DNA of 64,000 bases. Origin: Candidatus Latescibacterota bacterium (GTDB lineage: Bacteria > Krumholzibacteriota > Krumholzibacteriia > JACNKJ01). Below are positions 1 to 8,981 of this stretch, piece by piece. The translations under genes were made by a program, and so were the position numbers. Each line of letters opens with the position of its first letter. Position 1 is the stretch's first letter. Below the pieces are notes generated by a model that had not been told where the DNA came from, did not search any database, and was given only the letters and a program-made list of their open reading frames with translations. The stretch spans positions 558,001 through 622,000 of the forward strand of contig JACKDC010000001.1 of assembly GCA_020633725.1 (NCBI GenBank), read 5' to 3'.

Positions 1-1131
1 AAGCCGCGGGTCATCCGCCTGCGCGAGGTGCTCGAGGCGACGGATCCCGTGGGCGCGGGCGGCCAGCTCGCCCTCGCGCTGGGCGTGGACGTGGACGGCC
101 GCGCCACCTGGACCGACCTCGCCGACATGCCGCACCTGCTGGTGGCCGGCGCGACGGGGACGGGCAAGAGCGTCTGCATCAACACGCTGCTGGTGAGCCT
201 GCTGCTCGCGCACACGCCGGACACGCTCCGCCTCTTCCTCGTGGATCCCAAGATGCTGGAGCTCAGCGTCTACAACGAGATCCCGCACCTCATGCACCCG
301 GTGATCACGGACAACCGCGTCGCGCTGCAGGCGCTGAACTGGCTGGTGGGGGAGATGGAGCGGCGCTACCTGCTGCTCAAGCCGGTAGGCGTGCGGAACA
401 TCGGCGAGTACAACGACAAGGTGCGCGCCGGTGAGGTGACGGACCGCGACGGCCAGCGCGTCGACGAGACGCTGCCCTTCCTCGTGGGCGTCGTCGAGGA
501 GTTCGCGGACCTGATGATGACCCTGGGCAAGGACATCCAGACGCCCATCGTGCGCCTGGCGCAGATGGCCCGCGCCGTGGGCATCCACCTGGTGCTCGCG
601 ACGCAGCGGCCGAGCGTGGACATCATCGACGGCGTGATCAAGGCGAACTTTCCGAGCCGAATCGCGTTCAAGGTCTTCAGTCGCTTCGACTCGAAGACCA
701 TCCTCGATGGCGTGGGCGCCGAGACCCTCATCGGCCGGGGCGACATGCTCTTCAAGCACGGCCGTCAGCCCTTCCCGCGCCGCGTGCACGGCGCCTTCGT
801 GGAGACCGGCGAGGTGGAACGCATCGTGGATCACTGGCGCCAGGTGGGGGGCGACGACCCCGCCCACGTGAATCTCGAGCCCCGCCGCGAGGGCGGGCTC
901 GACCTGGCCGCCGAGGACGACCTCTTCCCCGACGCCCGGCGCACGGTCATCCTCGCCGGCTTCGGCAGCACCACCATGCTGCAGCGTCGACTGCGCGTGG
1001 GCTACACCCGCGCCAGCCGCCTCATGGACATGCTGGAAGAGGCCGGCATCGTGGGGCCCCACACCGGCAGCAAGGCCCGCGAGCTGCTGGTCGGACCGGA
1101 GGCGCTGGAAGACGAGGAGCTGGGCGCATGA
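1..1131 (+). CDS. ftsK: DNA translocase FtsK/SpoIIIE, 5' end outside the window
   Basis: Double-stranded DNA pump that clears the terminus region through the closing septum and activates dif recombination. The frame is open from base 1, so this is the C-terminal 376 residues; the membrane domain lies upstream. Visible are the motor domain with Walker A GATGTGKS (visible residues 50-57), the family stretch DPKMLELSVYNEIPHL, LATQRPSVDIIDGVIKANFP, and a C-terminal winged-helix gamma domain (about 310-370), which in this family reads KOPS sequences. The Walker B segment reads GVVEEFADLMM where I expect VVVDEFADLMM, an Asp-to-Glu change. The stop overlaps the rimO start by 4 bp (ATGA). The family assignment is secure; the full length cannot be judged. 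Confidence 0.96.
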   Translation, partial: KPRVIRLREVLEATDPVGAGGQLALALGVDVDGRATWTDLADMPHLLVAGATGTGKSVCINTLLVSLLLAHTPDTLRLFLVDPKMLELSVYNEIPHLMHPVITDNRVALQALNWLVGEMERRYLLLKPVGVRNIGEYNDKVRAGEVTDRDGQRVDETLPFLVGVVEEFADLMMTLGKDIQTPIVRLAQMARAVGIHLVLATQRPSVDIIDGVIKANFPSRIAFKVFSRFDSKTILDGVGAETLIGRGDMLFKHGRQPFPRRVHGAFVETGEVERIVDHWRQVGGDDPAHVNLEPRREGGLDLAAEDDLFPDARRTVILAGFGSTTMLQRRLRVGYTRASRLMDMLEEAGIVGPHTGSKARELLVGPEALEDEELGA

Positions 1132-2567
1132 GCGATCCCGCCAAGGCGCGCCGCGTCTATCTCGAGTCGCTGGGCTGCGCCAAGACCCTCGTGGACAGCG
1201 AGGCCGCCCTCGGCCTGCTCCTCGGGCGCGGGTTTCGTCACGAGACGGACCCCGGCGCCGCCGAACTGCTGCTCCTGAACACCTGCTCCTTCATCGAATC
1301 GGCGCGCGAGCAGTCGGTGGAGCGCATTCTGGAGCTGGTGCGCCTCAAGGGGGAGACCGGCGCGCGCCTGGCGGTGATCGGCTGTCTGCCCCAGCGCTAT
1401 GCCGACGAACTGCGCGACGAGATCCCCGAGATCGACCTGCTGGCCGGCGTGGGGCAGCAGGCGGAGCTGGCCGCGTCCCTGGCGGCGCTCTTCGCCGGCG
1501 ACGACGCCGCGGCGGGGGCCCAGGCCCTCACGCCCGCGGCGCCGGCCATCAGCTTCGCGGGCTTTCTCGAGCGGCCGCTGCTGACGCCGCCGCATCTCGC
1601 CTACCTCAAGATCGGCGAGGGCTGCAGCCGCAAGTGCAGCTTCTGCGCGATACCGGGGATCCGCGGGCAGTTCCGCAGCCGCCCGCCCGAGGACCTGGAG
1701 GCCGAGGCGCGCGCGCTCGCGGCGCGCGGCGTGCGCGAGCTGAACATCATCAGCCAGGACACGGCCTACTACGGCCTGGACGCGGGGCCGAAGGGAGCGC
1801 GGGAGACCCTGCTGCCGCTGATGCGGCGCCTCTCGGCCGTGGACGGGCTGGAGTGGATCCGCGTCTTCTACCTGCATCCGACGCTGGTGGACCTGCCCGA
1901 TCTGCTGGAGCTCTTCGCCCTGCCCAAGGTGCTGCCCTATCTGGACATGCCCATCCAGCACGCGTCGGCCTCGATGCTCAAGCTCATGCGCCGCGGCCAC
2001 GGGCCCGAGCGGCTGACGGAGCTCTTCGGCGGGCTGCGGGCGGAGCGTCCCGACATGACCTTCCGCAGCACCGTGCTGGTGGGCCACCCCGGCGAGACGG
2101 AGGACGACCTCGCCACGCTCCTGGACTTCCTCGGCGAGCACGGCTTCGACCACCTGGGCGTCTTCGGCTACAGCCGCGAGGAGGGCACGGCCTCGCCGAG
2201 CCTCGGCCCGGCCGTGCCGGCCGAGAGCGTGGCGGAGCGGGTGGAGGCCGTCCAGCTCGCGCAGATGGCCTGCAGCGAGGAGCGCGCCGCGTCCTGGGTG
2301 GGACGCCGGGTGCGCGCGGTGGTGGAGGCGACGGCGACCCTCGGCGAGGGGCTGCCCCCCGAGCGCTGCCTGGATCCGCTGGCCAGCGCGCCCTTCCCGT
2401 CGGCGCGGGCGGCCCTGCGGGGGCCGCGGGAGGCCTACGAAGTGGACGGTCACCTCTTCCTCGACGACGACGCGGGCCTCGCCCCCGGCGACTGGGTCGA
2501 GGTGGAGGTGATCGAGAGCGACGTCTACGACCTGCGGGGGCGTCTGACCGGGCCGGCTTTGCCTTGA
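1128..2567 (+). CDS. rimO: Ribosomal protein S12 methylthiotransferase RimO
   Basis: Radical SAM enzyme that adds a methylthio group to a conserved Asp of ribosomal protein S12. At 479 aa it is slightly longer than the usual ~440. The N-terminal MTTase domain carries the three cluster cysteines (SLGCAKT, NTCSF, IGCLPQ). The radical SAM motif CSRKCSFC is near residue 168 and is followed by IPGIRGQFRSR and ISQDTAYYG, which are typical of RimO rather than MiaB. A C-terminal TRAM domain follows from about residue 400. The ATG lies inside the ftsK stop (ATGA), so translational coupling is likely. A sigma70-type promoter for the next gene begins inside its last codons. Confidence 0.96.
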   Translation: MSDPAKARRVYLESLGCAKTLVDSEAALGLLLGRGFRHETDPGAAELLLLNTCSFIESAREQSVERILELVRLKGETGARLAVIGCLPQRYADELRDEIPEIDLLAGVGQQAELAASLAALFAGDDAAAGAQALTPAAPAISFAGFLERPLLTPPHLAYLKIGEGCSRKCSFCAIPGIRGQFRSRPPEDLEAEARALAARGVRELNIISQDTAYYGLDAGPKGARETLLPLMRRLSAVDGLEWIRVFYLHPTLVDLPDLLELFALPKVLPYLDMPIQHASASMLKLMRRGHGPERLTELFGGLRAERPDMTFRSTVLVGHPGETEDDLATLLDFLGEHGFDHLGVFGYSREEGTASPSLGPAVPAESVAERVEAVQLAQMACSEERAASWVGRRVRAVVEATATLGEGLPPERCLDPLASAPFPSARAALRGPREAYEVDGHLFLDDDAGLAPGDWVEVEVIESDVYDLRGRLTGPALP

Positions 2568-2592
2568 CAGCGGCCGGGACGCTTCCTATACC
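2564..2592 (+). promoter_or_regulatory. Sigma70-type promoter for the 2624 operon
   Basis: Consensus -35 TTGACA (2564-2569), 17-bp spacer, -10 TATACC (2587-2592), 31 bp upstream of the ATG at 2624. The -35 overlaps the rimO stop codon. This is one of the best promoter matches in the window and it separates ftsK-rimO from the TPR/bamD run. Confidence 0.7.
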
Positions 2593-2623
2593 AAGCTGGA
2601 CCAACAACTTGACGGAGATCGCC

Positions 2624-3298
2624 ATGCGCGCCACGCCTCGCCGAGTCGTCCTGTCCGCCCCTCGCCGCCTGCTGGGCTGCGCCGCGTTGCTCTTCCTCGC
2701 GCTGGGGCCGGCGGTGGCGGCGGAGCCGGCGCCGCTGACCGTGGAGGACATCCCCACGAATCTCGGCCTCGCCCACCGGATGGCGACCGAGGTGGCCGCG
2801 GCGACCCTGGACGCGCTGTCCCTGCCGGCCGGCGGCTGCGTCCTGCTGAAGGCGCGCGGCGAGCACTCGGGGAACTCGATCCTGGAGCTGGCGCTGGCCG
2901 AGGCCGCCCGCCAGCGCGGACTGGCGATCGCCGCGGCGGACGCCGGCTGTCCGACGACGCTCGAGTATCGCATCCTGGAGCTCCAGATCGCCTACACCGG
3001 TGTGGACCGCAGCGCGCTGTGGACGCGCAAGGAGATCGAGCGCCACGGCGCCTGCGTGCTCGCGGCGCGGGTCCTCGAGACCGAGGGCGGGCGGGAGCGC
3101 GCCACCACGCAGCAGGAGGTGCTGCTGGCCGACCGCGTGCCCTACGACTTGAAGGATCTGGTGGGCAGCCCGACCTATCCCTTCACCGCGCCCGAACTCA
3201 AGGAGCGCGACTGGAGCAAGTCCGCCGAGCCCTTCGTGGTGACGGGCATGATCGCGGGGCTCATCTACCTCTTCTTCAGCAACCAGAGCGGGAACTGA
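2624..3298 (+). CDS. Secreted protein of unknown function with C-terminal hydrophobic segment
   Basis: 224 aa; I do not recognise a family. A twin-arginine-free, Arg-rich N-terminus leads into a hydrophobic core (LLGCAALLFLALGPAVAA), consistent with a signal peptide cleaved near residue 36. The mature part has two central cysteines (residues about 73 and 108) and a region resembling secreted envelope proteins. The last ~20 residues (VVTGMIAGLIYLFFSNQSGN) form a probable membrane anchor. The ATG follows a strong promoter and a GGAG-like site. Its stop overlaps the next start (TGATG), placing it first in an operon with two TPR lipoproteins; a role in envelope assembly is inference from that context only. 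Confidence 0.75.
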   Translation: MRATPRRVVLSAPRRLLGCAALLFLALGPAVAAEPAPLTVEDIPTNLGLAHRMATEVAAATLDALSLPAGGCVLLKARGEHSGNSILELALAEAARQRGLAIAAADAGCPTTLEYRILELQIAYTGVDRSALWTRKEIERHGACVLAARVLETEGGRERATTQQEVLLADRVPYDLKDLVGSPTYPFTAPELKERDWSKSAEPFVVTGMIAGLIYLFFSNQSGN

Positions 3299-4248
3299 TG
3301 CGCCGACCCGCGCTGCGGCGGGCGCTCCGGGGCTTCGGCGCCGGCGGCGCGGCGCTGGGCGTCGCCCTGGTCCTGGCCACGTCCGGGTGCGGGGGCGGCG
3401 AGCTGGAGTCGCACCTGTCGAAGGGACGCAGTCTCTTCGCGCACAAGCACTACGAGGAGGCGCAGCTCGAAGGGCTCTACGTGCTCCTGCGCGAGCCCGA
3501 GAACGAGGAGGCGCTCTCCCTGGTGGCGAGGAGCCTCCTGGCCCAGGACCGCGACGGCGAGGCCGAGAGCTACTTCCACACGCTGGCGGAGAAGAGCCCG
3601 CTGCACGCCATGGAGGCGGCGGAACTCTACGACACCCGCGCCAGGGAGGACTACACCTCCGGGCAGAAGAGCCGCGCCGCCCGCCGCTGGCTGATCGCCC
3701 TGCGCTTCGAGCCCATGCTCGATCTTGGCCCGTACGCGTTCTACATGGCGGACCGCTCCTACGAGGAGCGCGACTGGCGCCAGTCGGCGGCGCTCTACGG
3801 GCGCGCGCTCAGCGTCTACGCCGACTCGAGCGCCGTGAAGCAATCGCTCTACCCCTACGCGGTGAGCCTGCACAAGCTGGAGCGGGACCAGGAGGCCATG
3901 GACGTCCTCGGGCCCTTCATCACGCGCTACCCGCGCCACCGCGATCGGCACGAGGCGATCTGGCTCTATCAGGAGATCCTCATCGACCAGGCGCGCGCGG
4001 CGAACGGCCGCATGGACTACGACGCCGCCGTGGAGTATCTTCGCCGGGCCCTGCGCTTCGACGAGAACCCGCCGATGACGGCGGAAGCGCTGCTGGAACT
4101 CGGCGGCAGCTACGAGAATCTACAGGACTACGACGCGGCCGCGTCCTGCTACCGGCGCGTCATCGACACGAGCAACACGCAGACGGGCCGGATCTACGAC
4201 ACGGCCATCGAACGGTTGGCTAGAATGGAGAAGGCGAGGTTGCGGTGA
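3298..4248 (+). CDS. TPR-repeat lipoprotein
   Basis: 316 aa. The signal peptide ends in a lipobox-like VLATSGC (Cys about residue 29) followed by GGGE, so it is probably lipidated. The rest is helical tetratricopeptide-like repeats, for example YEEAQLEGLYVLLREPENEE, QSAALYGRALSVYAD and YDAAASCYRRVI. TPR arrays mediate protein-protein contacts. It starts on the last base of the upstream stop and its own stop overlaps the following gene (GTGA). Being cotranscribed with a BamD-like lipoprotein, it may be an accessory outer-membrane assembly or scaffold protein; the exact role is unknown. Confidence 0.82.
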   Translation: MRRPALRRALRGFGAGGAALGVALVLATSGCGGGELESHLSKGRSLFAHKHYEEAQLEGLYVLLREPENEEALSLVARSLLAQDRDGEAESYFHTLAEKSPLHAMEAAELYDTRAREDYTSGQKSRAARRWLIALRFEPMLDLGPYAFYMADRSYEERDWRQSAALYGRALSVYADSSAVKQSLYPYAVSLHKLERDQEAMDVLGPFITRYPRHRDRHEAIWLYQEILIDQARAANGRMDYDAAVEYLRRALRFDENPPMTAEALLELGGSYENLQDYDAAASCYRRVIDTSNTQTGRIYDTAIERLARMEKARLR

Positions 4249-5000
4249 AGCGAAGCGCGAGGGATCCGAAGGCCCTCCGGCGGCAGGGACTCGTCCTCCT
4301 CGCTCTGCTGCTGGTGGGGGCGGCGTTGGCCGGCTGTTCGTCCAGCCGCGGTCTGAGCCGGAAGGGCAGGGCGGACAACGCCTTCGCCCGGGGGGACTAC
4401 GCGAGCGCGATCCAGGACTACCAGGTCTTCCTCGAGGAGGCCGGCCTCGGCGTCGAGGCCATGGACGCCCACTTCATGCTGGCCCGAAGCTACTTCGAGA
4501 ACGGCGACTACCCGACGGCGGCCGTGGAGTTCGAGATCTTCCAGCGCGACTATCCGCGCAGCGACTCGCTGCTCGCCGCCGCGTGGTACCAGACGCTCTG
4601 CTGGGTCGAGCAGTCGCCCGCCTACGATCGCGACGCCACGCCCACGCTGAAGGCGATCCAGATGCTGCAGGACTTCCTCCTCGACCACCCCGACGCGCCC
4701 CAGGCGCCCGACGCGAAGGTCAAGCTGGCCGCGCTGCAGGACAAGCTGGCGCACAAGGCGCTGTCCGTCGCGGAGCTGTACCGGCGCATGGAACGGCCCC
4801 AGGCGGCGGCGATCTACTACGAGAAGCTGCTGCGCGAGTACCCCGATAGCCCGCGGGCCGACGCGGCCGTCCTCGGTCTGATCGCGGTGCGCGTGGAGAT
4901 GGGCGAGCGCGGCGAGGCGCGTCGGCTGGCCGAGCGCGTGGCGGCGGATCGCCCCGACAGCGAGCTGGCCCGGCGGGCCCGGGCCCTGCTCGACCGCTGA
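4245..5000 (+). CDS. bamD: Outer membrane assembly lipoprotein BamD
   Basis: 251 aa, the usual BamD size. The signal peptide has lipobox ALAGC (Cys about 31). TPR motifs follow: GDYASAIQDYQVFLEE, ARSYFENGDYPTAAVEFEIF, DYPRSDSLLAAAWYQT and a C-terminal AAIYYEKLLREYPDSPRADA. This order, including the long helix between repeats 2 and 3, is that of BamD/YfiO, the essential lipoprotein partner of BamA. bamA itself is at 18253. GTG start overlapping the previous stop. YbgF/CpoB-like TPR proteins are an alternative, but the N-terminal lipobox and repeat spacing favour BamD. Confidence 0.85.
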   Translation: MKRSARDPKALRRQGLVLLALLLVGAALAGCSSSRGLSRKGRADNAFARGDYASAIQDYQVFLEEAGLGVEAMDAHFMLARSYFENGDYPTAAVEFEIFQRDYPRSDSLLAAAWYQTLCWVEQSPAYDRDATPTLKAIQMLQDFLLDHPDAPQAPDAKVKLAALQDKLAHKALSVAELYRRMERPQAAAIYYEKLLREYPDSPRADAAVLGLIAVRVEMGERGEARRLAERVAADRPDSELARRARALLDR

Positions 5001-5002
5001 GC

Positions 5003-5602
5003 ATGGCCGGGGCGCGGCGCCGTCGCGTGGGGCTCCTGGGGGGCAGCTTCGACCCTCCCCACGCCGGCCATCTCTGGATGGCCCGTCGCGCCCATGCGCT
5101 CTGGAGCCTCGACGAGGTCTGGCTCGTTCCCGCGCATCATCCGCCGCACAAGGACGCCGACCGGCAGACGCCCTTCGCCCAGCGCGCCGCCCTTGCGCGG
5201 GTTCTCGTGGAGAGCAGCGGCGAGGACTGGCTCCGCGTCGACGCGATCGAGGCCGAGCGCCCGGGGCCGAGCTACAGCCTCGACACCGTGCGGGCGCTGA
5301 AGGCGCGGCACGGGGCGACGCAGCGCTTCGCGCTCATCCTGGGCGCGGATTCGCTCGCGGACCTCGACGGCTGGCACGAGCCGGCGCAGCTCTGCGCCGA
5401 GGTGGAGCTGCTGGTCCTGGCGCGGGAGGGGAGTCCCACGCCCGCGCGCTGGCCGCACCGGCTCGCGGCGGGGGAGACGCACCCGGCGCAGAGCCGGGTC
5501 ATCCGCGGCTGTCTCGCCGCGGGACGCGAAACGCCCTGGCTGCCGGCCGCCGTGGCCGCGGCCGCCCGGCGCGCCGGACTCTACCGCAAGGAGGCCCCGT
5601 GA
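5003..5602 (+). CDS. nadD: Nicotinate-nucleotide adenylyltransferase NadD
   Basis: Transfers AMP from ATP to nicotinate mononucleotide in NAD synthesis. 199 aa, a normal length. The nucleotidyltransferase signature GGSFDPPHAGHL is at residues 13-24, with HHPPHK, YSLDTVRALK and ILGADSLADLDGWH following as in NadD. The C-terminal ATP-loop motif, usually SSTxIR, reads AQSRVIRGCLAAGR, a modest deviation. It starts 2 bp after bamD and overlaps polA by 4 bp. nadB lies further along at 29816. Confidence 0.94.
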   Translation: MAGARRRRVGLLGGSFDPPHAGHLWMARRAHALWSLDEVWLVPAHHPPHKDADRQTPFAQRAALARVLVESSGEDWLRVDAIEAERPGPSYSLDTVRALKARHGATQRFALILGADSLADLDGWHEPAQLCAEVELLVLAREGSPTPARWPHRLAAGETHPAQSRVIRGCLAAGRETPWLPAAVAAAARRAGLYRKEAP

Positions 5603-8286
5603 AGCTGCTGCTCCTCGACGGCCACGCGCTGGCCTTCCGCAGCTACTACGCCATGATCCGCAGTCCGCTCACGAACAGCGCGGGCGAGAACACCAGCGCG
5701 GAGTTCGGCTTCCTGCGCACGCTGCTGGCCCTGCGCCGCGACGAGGCGCCGGATGCGATCCTGGTGGCCTTCGATCCGCCCGGGGGCAGCTTTCGCCACC
5801 GCGAGTTTCCCGACTACAAGGCCCAGCGCGCCGAGACGCCGCTGGAGCTGAAGGCCAGCGTGTCGCGGCTCCAGGAGTTCCTGCCGCTGGCGGGCATCGC
5901 GCAGGAGATTCGCCCGGGCTACGAGGCCGACGACGTGCTGGCGAGCGCCGCGCGCCGCGCGGCGGCCGAGGGCTGGGACGTGCGGATCGTGTCGGGCGAC
6001 AAGGACCTCTGCCAGCTGGTGGACGACCGCATCCACCTGCTGCGGCCCGCGAGCGGCAAGAAGCCGCAGAAGGAGCTGGGGCCGGCCGAGGTGGAGGAGG
6101 AGTACGGCGTGCCCCCGGCCAAGATCCGCGACTACCTGAGCCTGGTGGGCGACAGCGCGGACAACGTCCCCGGCGTGGCGGGGCTGGGACCCAAGGGCAG
6201 CAGCAAGCTGCTGGCGGAGTTCGAGTCCCTGGACGACCTCTACGCCCGCCTGGACGACCTCGACTCGGCCACCGTGCGCAAGAAGCTCGAGGACGGCCGC
6301 GAGAACGCCTTCCGGGCGCGCGGGCTCATCGCGCTGGTGGAGAACCTGGACCTGGACGGGCCGGAGCCAGCCTGGCGTCCGGCGGCGCCCCGGCGCGAGT
6401 CCGTGCAGGCCTGGCTGCTCGAGCGCGGCTTCCACACCCTCGTGCCGGACTTCCTCGGCGAGAGCGAGCCCGAGGAGGCGGCCCGCTACTCGCTCGTGCA
6501 GGACGAGGCGTCCCTGCGCGCGCTCGTGGAGCGCCTCGAGTCCGCGCCGCGCTTCGCCGTGGACACCGAGACCACGGGGCTCGATCCCCTGAGCGACGCA
6601 CTCGTGGGCATCAGCCTGGCCCTGGAGCCCGGGGAGGCCTTCTACCTGCCGGTGGCGGGACGCTGCGCCGGCGAGGGGCTGCCGCTGGAGACGCTCCGGT
6701 CGCTGCTCGGTCCCGCCCTCGCCGATCCGGGGATCGAGAAGGTCGCGCAAAACCTGAAGTTCGACGCCCAAATGCTTGAACAGCATGGCCTACCCATCCA
6801 GGGTGCCTGCTTCGACACCATGCTGGCCAGCTACTGCGTCGACCCCGGCCGGCGCAGCCACGGCCTCGACGCCCTCGCCCTCGAGCTGCTCGGCCACGTG
6901 ATGGTGCCCTTCGAGGATCTCTTCGAGGCGGGCGACAAGACGCGGGACATCCAGACCGTGCCGCTGGACAGCCTCGGCCACTACGCCGCCGAAGACGCCG
7001 ACTACACCCTGCGCCTGGCCGCGACCCTGCGTCCGGCGCTGGGGGAGACGGGCACCGAGCGCGTCTTCCGCGAGCTGGAGATGCCGCTGATTCCCGTGCT
7101 CTCCGCCATGGAGAAGACGGGCATCGCGCTGGACACGGCGCACCTGGCCAGGCTCTCGGGCGAGATGGAAACCGCCCGCGCCGAGCTGGAGGGACGCATC
7201 CACGCGGCCGCGGGGCGGGAGTTCGCCATCGGCAGCCCGAAGCAGCTCGCGACGGTGCTCTTCGAGGAGCTGGGCCTGCCCAAGGGACGCCGCACCAAGA
7301 CCGGCTACTCCACCGACGAGCAGGTGCTGGGCGAACTGGCGGCGGAGCACCCCATCGCCGGCTGGGTGCTGGAGTGGCGCGAGCTGTCGAAGCTGAAGAG
7401 CACCTACGTCGACGTCCTGCCGCAGATGGTGCTGCCGGCCACCGGGCGCGTGCACACGCGCTTCAACCAGGCGGTGGCGGCCACGGGGCGGCTCTCGAGC
7501 AGCGATCCGAACCTGCAGAACATCCCGATCCGGACCGCGCTGGGACGCGAGATCCGCCGCGCCTTCGTGCCGGCGCAGGGGATGCAGCTCGCATCCTTCG
7601 ACTACAGCCAGGTGGAGCTGCGCATCCTCGCGGCGCTGAGCGGCGACGCGGCGCTGGGCGAGGCCTTCGCGGGCGACCGGGACATCCACCGCTGGACGGC
7701 GGCGCGCCTGGCAGGCAAGGCCGAGGACGACGTGACGCGCGAGGAGCGCGACCGCTCCAAGGTGGTGAACTACGGCGTGCTCTACGGCATGGGCGCCCAC
7801 GGACTCGCCCAGCGGCTGCGGATCTCGCGCGGCGAGGCGCAGGGCTTCATCGACGAGTACTTCGCCGCCTTCCCCGAGGTGCGCCGCTGGATCGACGAGA
7901 CGCTCTTCCGCGCGCGGGCGGAGGGGGCCGTCACCACGCTCTTCGGGCGCCGGCGGGCGCTGCCCGAGCTGAACAGCGGCAACGGCCGCATCCGCGGCTT
8001 CGCCGAGCGCATGGCCGTGAACACGCCGATCCAGGGCAGCGCGGCCGATCTGATCAAGCTGGCCATGATCCGCATCCACGACTGGCTGCCCGGGAGCGGA
8101 CTCGATGCGCGCATGCTGCTGCAGGTGCACGACGAGCTGCTCTTCGAGGTCGCGCCCGGAGACCTGGAGGCGCTGTCCGGGGAGGTCGTCGCGCGCATGG
8201 AGGGCGTGGGGCAGGGCATCGGCGCGGTGAACGTCACGCTCAAGGTGGACTGGGGCGTGGGCGCGAGCTGGCTGGAGGCGCATTGA
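5599..8286 (+). CDS. polA: DNA polymerase I
   Basis: Repair and Okazaki-fragment processing polymerase, 895 aa. The N-terminal 5'-3' exonuclease (1-~290) shows DGHALAFRSYYAM and VSGDKDLCQLV. The 3'-5' proofreading domain (~310-490) keeps its acidic residues: FAVDTETTGLDP, NLKFDAQML and YAAEDADYTLRL, so it is probably active, unlike in many Gram-positive and Thermus enzymes. Polymerase motifs are intact: A FDYSQVELRILAAL, B RSKVVNYGVLYGMG, C QVHDELLFEV. GTG start overlaps nadD; the stop overlaps coaE. Confidence 0.97.
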   Translation: MKLLLLDGHALAFRSYYAMIRSPLTNSAGENTSAEFGFLRTLLALRRDEAPDAILVAFDPPGGSFRHREFPDYKAQRAETPLELKASVSRLQEFLPLAGIAQEIRPGYEADDVLASAARRAAAEGWDVRIVSGDKDLCQLVDDRIHLLRPASGKKPQKELGPAEVEEEYGVPPAKIRDYLSLVGDSADNVPGVAGLGPKGSSKLLAEFESLDDLYARLDDLDSATVRKKLEDGRENAFRARGLIALVENLDLDGPEPAWRPAAPRRESVQAWLLERGFHTLVPDFLGESEPEEAARYSLVQDEASLRALVERLESAPRFAVDTETTGLDPLSDALVGISLALEPGEAFYLPVAGRCAGEGLPLETLRSLLGPALADPGIEKVAQNLKFDAQMLEQHGLPIQGACFDTMLASYCVDPGRRSHGLDALALELLGHVMVPFEDLFEAGDKTRDIQTVPLDSLGHYAAEDADYTLRLAATLRPALGETGTERVFRELEMPLIPVLSAMEKTGIALDTAHLARLSGEMETARAELEGRIHAAAGREFAIGSPKQLATVLFEELGLPKGRRTKTGYSTDEQVLGELAAEHPIAGWVLEWRELSKLKSTYVDVLPQMVLPATGRVHTRFNQAVAATGRLSSSDPNLQNIPIRTALGREIRRAFVPAQGMQLASFDYSQVELRILAALSGDAALGEAFAGDRDIHRWTAARLAGKAEDDVTREERDRSKVVNYGVLYGMGAHGLAQRLRISRGEAQGFIDEYFAAFPEVRRWIDETLFRARAEGAVTTLFGRRRALPELNSGNGRIRGFAERMAVNTPIQGSAADLIKLAMIRIHDWLPGSGLDARMLLQVHDELLFEVAPGDLEALSGEVVARMEGVGQGIGAVNVTLKVDWGVGASWLEAH

Positions 8287-8906
8287 GGCGTCCCGACTCG
8301 CGCGTGTGGGTGGTCACCGGCCCCATGGGCAGCGGCAAGAGCACGGTCTGCCGCCTGCTCGAGCAGTGCTGCGCGGCGGTGCTCGACGCGGACGCCCTGT
8401 CGCACCGGCTGCTGGCGCGGCACGACGAGGTGCACGCCGGCCTGCGCGCGCTCTTCGGCGAGGCGGTCTTCGGCGCCGATGGGCGTCCGGACCGGCGGCT
8501 CATCGGCGAGCGCGTCTTCGCCGACCCCGGGCTCCTGGGCAAGCTCGAGGCGCTGCTGCATCCCCACGTGCTCAGCGAGCTGGCCGACAAGGCCGCGGAC
8601 TGGCGCGCGCGCGGCAGCGGGCTCCTGGTGATGGAGGTGGTGCTCTGGTTCCAGCTCAGCCAGCGCCCCTTCGCCGTGGACGGCGTGCTGCTCACCTGGG
8701 CGCCGCCGGAGCGGCTGGTGGAGCGCGTGGCCGCGCGGAGCGGTCTGGCCGCGCACGACGTGGCGCGCCGCCTGGCCGCCCAGGGGGACTGGGAGCGCTG
8801 GACGGCCCAGGCCGACCGCGTGCTCAACACCGACTGCGATCTCGCCGAGCTCGAGCGGCGCGTCCGCGTGCTGCTGCCGGCGCTGCTCGCCGCTCCCGCG
8901 CCGTAG
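8283..8906 (+). CDS. coaE: Dephospho-CoA kinase CoaE
   Basis: Phosphorylates the 3'-hydroxyl of dephospho-CoA, the last step of CoA synthesis. 207 aa from the TTG at 8283, which overlaps the polA stop (TTGA); a GTG at 8304 is an alternative start 7 codons later. P-loop GPMGSGKST is near the N-terminus, followed by VLDADALSHRLL, the lid-side segment LLHPHV and a C-terminal ADRVLNTDCDLAELE, as in CoaE. Neither candidate start has a convincing ribosome binding site; coupling to polA favours 8283. A prfB promoter begins 15 bp after the stop. Confidence 0.93.
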   Translation: MRRPDSRVWVVTGPMGSGKSTVCRLLEQCCAAVLDADALSHRLLARHDEVHAGLRALFGEAVFGADGRPDRRLIGERVFADPGLLGKLEALLHPHVLSELADKAADWRARGSGLLVMEVVLWFQLSQRPFAVDGVLLTWAPPERLVERVAARSGLAAHDVARRLAAQGDWERWTAQADRVLNTDCDLAELERRVRVLLPALLAAPAP

Positions 8907-8920
8907 GGGGAGACCCGGGC

Positions 8921-8949
8921 TTGACGCCCCCTCGCCATCGACGCACTAT
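8921..8949 (+). promoter_or_regulatory. Sigma70-type promoter for prfB
   Basis: -35 TTGACG (8921-8926), 17-bp spacer, weaker -10 CACTAT (8944-8949), 33 bp before the prfB ATG. It falls in the first true intergenic gap after the nadD-polA-coaE run. Confidence 0.55.
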
Positions 8950-8981
8950 GGTTGCCCGACCCGATCCCGAGGAGCCCTGGA

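Noticed and set aside
1634..3298. 554-codon reading joining the rimO region to the secreted unknown protein
   Set aside because: Its first 330 codons are an out-of-frame shadow of rimO; the signal peptide and promoter place the real start at 2624.
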